A stretch of 55,290 nucleotides of DNA from an uncultured Bacteroidota bacterium (GTDB taxonomy: Bacteria > Bacteroidota > Bacteroidia > Bacteroidales > 4484-276), in contig CAJATL010000275.1 in assembly GCA_903944895.1 (NCBI GenBank), positions 1 through 55,290 of the forward strand. The letters are read 5' to 3'. Under the pieces are notes generated by a model. That model saw only the letters and a program-made list of their open reading frames with translations, made no database searches and was not told where the DNA came from. Every line of letters starts with the position of its first letter. Position 1 is the stretch's first letter. Made by a program: the position numbers and the translations under genes. Shown piece by piece: positions 51,537 through 55,290 of this stretch.

Positions 51537-52622
51537 TTATTCTCCTTTTATTAAATTTTCGAGGGCGGTGAGCACCTCCTCCGGTGAGTGAATCATGCCA
51601 CCATAACGGCCAAAATGTTTAACCGGAACATTACATTCAACAGCAAGTTTAATATCTTCGATCAATTGGCCGGCACTCATTTCGACCGAAAGGATTCCCT
51701 TAACTTTTCCAACATAGGCGTTCAGTTGTTTCATCGGGAAAGGGTAAAGGGTTATCGGGCGGAAAAGGCCTGCTTTGATGCCTTTTGCTCGTGCCAGATC
51801 AATGGATTTCATCGAAATACGGGCACTTGAGCCGTAAGCTACGATGAGATATTCGGCATCTTCACAGTTGATTTCTTCAAAAAGCACCTCTTCTTCTTCC
51901 ATTCTCCGGTATTTTGCCTGAAGATGGTGATTGTGCTTTTCCTGTTTTGCCGAATCGAGGTCGAGGGAAGTAATAATATTTCTTTCGCGATGATCACCTT
52001 TTCCAAAGGCAGCCCACGAGTCGTGCATTTGTTTGATTTCTTCGTCAGTCCAGCGAGGTCTTTGATCGGCAAGTTCTACTTTTTCCATCATTTGTCCGAT
52101 CATCCCGTCGGATTGAATCATCACGGGATTGCGGTATTTATAGGCAATGTCGAAGCCAAGCTGGATAAAATCGGCCATTTCCTGCACCGAGGCCGGCGCC
52201 AGCACGTAAAGTTTGTAATCGCCGTGGCCGCCGCCTTTTGTCGATTGAAAATAGTCGGCTTGCGAAGGCTGGATAGTTCCAAGTCCCGGGCCGCCGCGAA
52301 CAACGTTGGCAATTACACAGGGGAGTTCAGCACCTGCAATGTAGGAGATGCCTTCCTGGTACAAACTTATTCCGGGGCTTGATGACGAAGTGAAGACTTT
52401 TTTACCGGCAGCGGCTGCACCATAAACCATGTTTATCGCTGCCAGCTCGCTTTCGGCCTGCAAAACAACCATTCCTGTGCGTTCCTCGGGTTGTTCGGCC
52501 ATCAGGTATTCGATAACTTCCGACTGAGGGGTAATGGGGTATCCGAAATAAGCATCCACACCTGCGCGGATTGCTGCTTCGGCAATTGCCTCATTCCCTT
52601 TCATTAATTTTAATTCACCCAT
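51537..52622 (-). CDS. vorB: 2-oxoacid:ferredoxin oxidoreductase, alpha subunit (VorB-type)
   Basis: This 361-aa subunit begins MGELKLMKGNEAIAEAAIRA with GYPITPQSEVIEYL, the pyrimidine/substrate domain of the alpha family, then ELAAINMVYGAAAAGKKVFTSSS and FRPITLYPFP. Bacteroidota proteins of this type are usually annotated as 3-methyl-2-oxobutanoate:ferredoxin oxidoreductase subunit VorB, but 2-oxoglutarate is an alternative substrate and sequence alone does not decide. Operon order is delta-alpha-beta-gamma. Confidence 0.92.
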   Translation of the reverse strand: MGELKLMKGNEAIAEAAIRAGVDAYFGYPITPQSEVIEYLMAEQPEERTGMVVLQAESELAAINMVYGAAAAGKKVFTSSSSPGISLYQEGISYIAGAELPCVIANVVRGGPGLGTIQPSQADYFQSTKGGGHGDYKLYVLAPASVQEMADFIQLGFDIAYKYRNPVMIQSDGMIGQMMEKVELADQRPRWTDEEIKQMHDSWAAFGKGDHRERNIITSLDLDSAKQEKHNHHLQAKYRRMEEEEVLFEEINCEDAEYLIVAYGSSARISMKSIDLARAKGIKAGLFRPITLYPFPMKQLNAYVGKVKGILSVEMSAGQLIEDIKLAVECNVPVKHFGRYGGMIHSPEEVLTALENLIKGE

Positions 52623-52645
52623 TTTATCTGAATTTTAAACTTTTG

Positions 52646-52876
52646 TTAAGCAACTTTTTTGACCTTATAAACCGAGATAACTCCGTCGGGACATACAATT
52701 GCACAGTTTGCGCAACCGATGCAGGCATCCGGGTTGGCCATGTAAGCATAATGATACCCTTTTCCATTGACTTCGTTTGCCAATCCGATCACTTCGGTGG
52801 GGCAGGCGGGAATACATACCTCGCATCCTTTGCACCTATCTGTGTCAACAACAATGGCGCCTTGAACTTTTGCCAT
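52646..52876 (-). CDS. 2-oxoacid:ferredoxin oxidoreductase, delta (2x[4Fe-4S]) subunit
   Basis: This 76-aa ferredoxin-like protein has two [4Fe-4S] motifs: CKGCEVCIPACP and CIGCANCAIVCP. It carries electrons between the TPP-bound intermediate and external ferredoxin. First gene of the oxidoreductase operon. Confidence 0.94.
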   Translation of the reverse strand: MAKVQGAIVVDTDRCKGCEVCIPACPTEVIGLANEVNGKGYHYAYMANPDACIGCANCAIVCPDGVISVYKVKKVA

Positions 52877-53290
52877 AAATGAAAATTTTAGTTTTTTACT
52901 TTTATTTAGAAGGCACGAAAATACAGTTTTTAACCTTTACGACGGCTCAATACTTTGCCTTTTTTGCCCGGCAGAGGGTAATTTTTAATGAGTTTAAATT
53001 CCGGGAGGGTTATTTGAATTTTTAAAACGGTATTCTCCTATCATGTACCGTAAAACCAGACAGGCAAAACCGTTAATTGGTTTTGAATTGAATTACCGGA
53101 AAGGAATAAAGTATCAAAAAGGAGGATTATTGTTCAATGACTTTCGGATTTAGAGGTTTTGAATTAACCATGACTAATCCCACGAAAAAACCAACATCCT
53201 TTTCGGAATATTGAATCGGGACAAAAACGATCAAAACCCTGAAATCACTGTAAGTCGGATGTCTGGAGTACGATTATTTTGAATGCCTGC
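52877..53290. other. Intergenic region upstream of the oxidoreductase operon
   Basis: About 414 bp. On the minus strand TATTTTCG near 52918-52925 resembles a -7 box for the operon. A 48-codon minus-strand frame without a start (53127-53273) reads like a possible gene remnant, e.g. RVLIVFVPIQYSEKDVGFFV, but has no supporting evidence. Confidence 0.4.
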
Positions 53291-54607
53291 TTACTTTTTA
53301 TAATCCTCGTTAAACCTTTTCAAACGTTCTTCCAATGCCGGGAACTGTGACCGTTGAACCAGCGAAACACAGGCGCGGATGCCTTCGTGGCGTTCGCTTC
53401 CCGTGATGTCGAGGGTGATGGCGGAGATACCGTAGTACAGCATTTTTTCCATTAACTCGGAGCCTGAAAATCCGGGATAGGCGAAAGTAAAGTAAAAACC
53501 ATCGGCGATAGGTTCATTTTCATCCTTGTCGTAAACAATCTCAAATCCATTTTCGGTGAAGAGCTTTTTCATGATGTGGGCTTTTTCGCCATATTCTTTA
53601 ACGGCTTCCACAAAATTCAGTTCACCATCATTTGCAGCTTTAAGAATGGCAGCCAGGGCATATTGTGAGGAGTGATTTGTGCCGGAACTGAGTGAATAAA
53701 GGGTGCCGAAAATCATGGCATGGCCTACATTATCGAACCGATAGTAGCGTAACAAATCCGGTGCGGTTGTCTGGAATAAAATGTCCGAAAGTACCATCAT
53801 CCCGATTCGCTCGCCGGCATAGCTGAATGCTTTTGAACTCGAAATGAGCAGGACGAAATTTTTGGTGTATTTGGCCACCGTTGGCTGATAAGGCGGCTCG
53901 CCCGGTTTTGAATAATCCTTGCGGAAATCCATCGCAAAATAGGCAAGGTCTTCGATGACGATAACATCATATTTATTGGCCAGTTCACCGATAATCTGTA
54001 ATTCGCGCTCGGTAAAACAAATCCATGACGGGTTATTGGGATTTGAATACAAAATGCTGCAAATGTTTCCTTTGCTAAGATATTGTTCTAATTTTTCACG
54101 TAATTTCTCGCCGCGGAAATTATAAACATCAAACGCGTACCAGCCTTGTCCCATCACCCGAAGCTGCTGTTTGTGAACAGGGAAACCGGGGTCAAGGAAG
54201 AGTGTTCCTTCGCGTTCTTCGTGCATCCGGTTGAGGGTCATAAAGGCGGCAAAACTGCCCTGCATCGAGCCAACCGTGGGTAAACAACCTTCGGGGCTTA
54301 CGTCGACATCAAGGAAGTTTTTTACAAATCTCGAGATTTCATATTTAAGGGGCTGGATGCCAAATATGTCGGGGTAAATTGCAGCTACACCTCTGTCTAA
54401 AGCGGCTTTTTGGGCATCAACGCCAATTTGCGTGGGAGGAAGCCCGGGAACGCCCATTTCCATCCTGATAAATTTTTCGCCCGAGGCAGTTTCGATGTTG
54501 TCGATCAGCCGTTTTATTTCACGGATCGAACCTTGCCCTACATTTCTCAGGCCGCTTTCTTTAATTTTTTGAGTAACAATTTCTGAATTGATAGGTGTAT
54601 CTTTCAT
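53291..54607 (-). CDS. Pyridoxal-phosphate-dependent aminotransferase, class I/II
   Basis: This 438-aa fold type I enzyme has MGVPGLPPTQIG, TVGSMQGSFAAF, LYSNPNNPSWICF (substrate-binding Asn-Pro-Asn-Asn-Pro), DLAYFAMDF and the PLP-binding Lys in SSSKAFSYAGERIGMM. It transfers amino groups between amino acids and 2-oxoacids; the specific substrate is not evident. Proximity to the 2-oxoacid:ferredoxin oxidoreductase suggests coupling to amino-acid catabolism. Confidence 0.93.
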   Translation of the reverse strand: MKDTPINSEIVTQKIKESGLRNVGQGSIREIKRLIDNIETASGEKFIRMEMGVPGLPPTQIGVDAQKAALDRGVAAIYPDIFGIQPLKYEISRFVKNFLDVDVSPEGCLPTVGSMQGSFAAFMTLNRMHEEREGTLFLDPGFPVHKQQLRVMGQGWYAFDVYNFRGEKLREKLEQYLSKGNICSILYSNPNNPSWICFTERELQIIGELANKYDVIVIEDLAYFAMDFRKDYSKPGEPPYQPTVAKYTKNFVLLISSSKAFSYAGERIGMMVLSDILFQTTAPDLLRYYRFDNVGHAMIFGTLYSLSSGTNHSSQYALAAILKAANDGELNFVEAVKEYGEKAHIMKKLFTENGFEIVYDKDENEPIADGFYFTFAYPGFSGSELMEKMLYYGISAITLDITGSERHEGIRACVSLVQRSQFPALEERLKRFNEDYKK

Positions 54608-54671
54608 AATATCAAATATTTGTAAAACCTTTTTCGTGATTTATTATGTGTTAACAAAAGTAGAAAAAATA

Positions 54672-55290
54672 TTATACCGGCCTGCTTTTTAAACTTGCCC
54701 ACGATAATAAAATTCCGAGCACAATTCCCAGCAAGGCTGCAAACAAAATCCGGTATTCGGCCGGAAGCAAAAAAGTAAGCGTGTGTGCCGGAAACCAAAA
54801 AAGCGGAATTGTTCTTTTAAACACAAAATTCCATTGAACTTTCCAATTCATTTCGGTCATAATTTTTCCAACATCCATTTTACCGAAAAAACCAGTCAGC
54901 GAGCCGCCGGTATTCAAAATGTGAGCATCAGTAATTTTGTGAAAGGTCATAAAAACCGGGGCAAAAAAAGTGTTCATGGTCACACTAATGGTAAATGCTG
55001 TGAGTAACTGCAATGCTGAAAAAGTTACGAAGAAATTTTGTTTCAAAATCTCCGATGGGTTTTCAAATGGAAAACTCACACCGGCCAAAGCGAGCATATG
55101 GGGAGCGCCATCGCCAAATATCACAAAAGCCATTTTTATCCCGATCCCCAAAAATCCCCAAACCAAGGCACGCGGTAAAATTCCAAATCCTTTTTTTAAG
55201 TATTGCCCGCTTTTTATCCGCAAACCGATTATTTCGCCAAGGGTCGAAAGAATCGCAAATTTTATAAAACTGATTAAAAATGGGTGTTCA
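54672..55290 (-). CDS. Multi-helix membrane protein, Mpv17/PMP22-like (partial, N-terminus outside window)
   Basis: The frame stays open to the window edge: the sequence upstream of an internal TTG at 55223 continues as HPFLISFIKFAILSTLGEII, so the start lies beyond 55290. At least 206 residues are present with about four membrane helices. The pattern FILGRIKSGQYLKKGFGI-like and TIPLFWFPAHTLTFLLPAEYR, followed by RILFAALLGIVLGILLSW, resembles Mpv17/PMP22-type proteins found in Bacteroidota. Function unknown. Confidence 0.7.
   Translation of the reverse strand, partial: EHPFLISFIKFAILSTLGEIIGLRIKSGQYLKKGFGILPRALVWGFLGIGIKMAFVIFGDGAPHMLALAGVSFPFENPSEILKQNFFVTFSALQLLTAFTISVTMNTFFAPVFMTFHKITDAHILNTGGSLTGFFGKMDVGKIMTEMNWKVQWNFVFKRTIPLFWFPAHTLTFLLPAEYRILFAALLGIVLGILLSWASLKSRPV

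Overview
The window is chromosomal DNA from a Bacteroidota bacterium, most likely a Bacteroidales/Marinilabiliales-type anaerobe or microaerophile. The evidence is a type IX secretion (T9SS) C-terminal sorting domain, GldA, DUF4290, DUF6132 and TIGR02757 proteins, a VorB-type 2-oxoacid:ferredoxin oxidoreductase, 'TAnnTTTG' promoter -7 boxes, moderately low GC, and secreted mannosidases. Most genes lie on the minus strand. I see no rRNA, tRNA, CRISPR array, integrase or transposase.

Layout: (1) 1-10.9 kb is a glycan-degradation block: a partial GH29 fucosidase, a GH92 mannosidase lipoprotein, a Tat-exported glycosylasparaginase and a GH2 beta-mannosidase lipoprotein. Together these could dismantle N-linked mannose/fucose glycans down to the GlcNAc-Asn linkage. 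Between them lie YbaK, a DUF433/DUF5615 toxin-antitoxin pair, a secreted EEP nuclease/phosphatase and an RNA-ligase-family protein. (2) 11.1-13.1 kb is an accessory islet at the mutS2 promoter. It is bracketed by two ~119-bp direct copies (about 92% identical) of the mutS2 5' end and holds HicBA and a second two-gene unit (GNAT-like protein plus a 56-aa basic partner) that looks like an undescribed toxin-antitoxin-type module. (3) 13-21.8 kb is mostly housekeeping: mutS2, a T9SS-exported protein, metK (whose leader resembles a SAM-II riboswitch), gldA, dnaN and plsY. (4) 21.8-30 kb has a 1510-aa exported protein of unknown function, prmA, a striking pair of inverted 8-bp repeat arrays and an ABC-2 exporter. 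(5) 30-40 kb carries grpE-dnaJ, a TlpA-like thioredoxin, murA (with Asp at the fosfomycin-target Cys position), DUF4290, prfA, an NfeD protease, DUF2061, an inositol monophosphatase and lgt. (6) 39.9-49.2 kb has an EamA transporter, a small secreted protein, an ABC-F ATPase, an orphan protein, an MscS channel, nfo, a glutathione peroxidase and an exported repeat protein ending in a SPOR-like domain. (7) 49.2-55.3 kb has a TIGR02757 protein, the four-subunit 2-oxoacid:ferredoxin oxidoreductase operon, an aminotransferase and a partial membrane protein.

Functional links: glycan hydrolases release sugars outside the cytoplasm; Lgt, GldA, the T9SS cargo and the SPOR-like protein point to an elaborate envelope; the ferredoxin-linked oxidoreductase and nearby aminotransferase fit amino-acid fermentation or reversible 2-oxoacid metabolism. 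The best candidates for new biology are the mutS2-bracketed islet with its GNAT/small-protein pair, the 1510-aa exported protein, the metK leader and the phased 8-bp inverted arrays.
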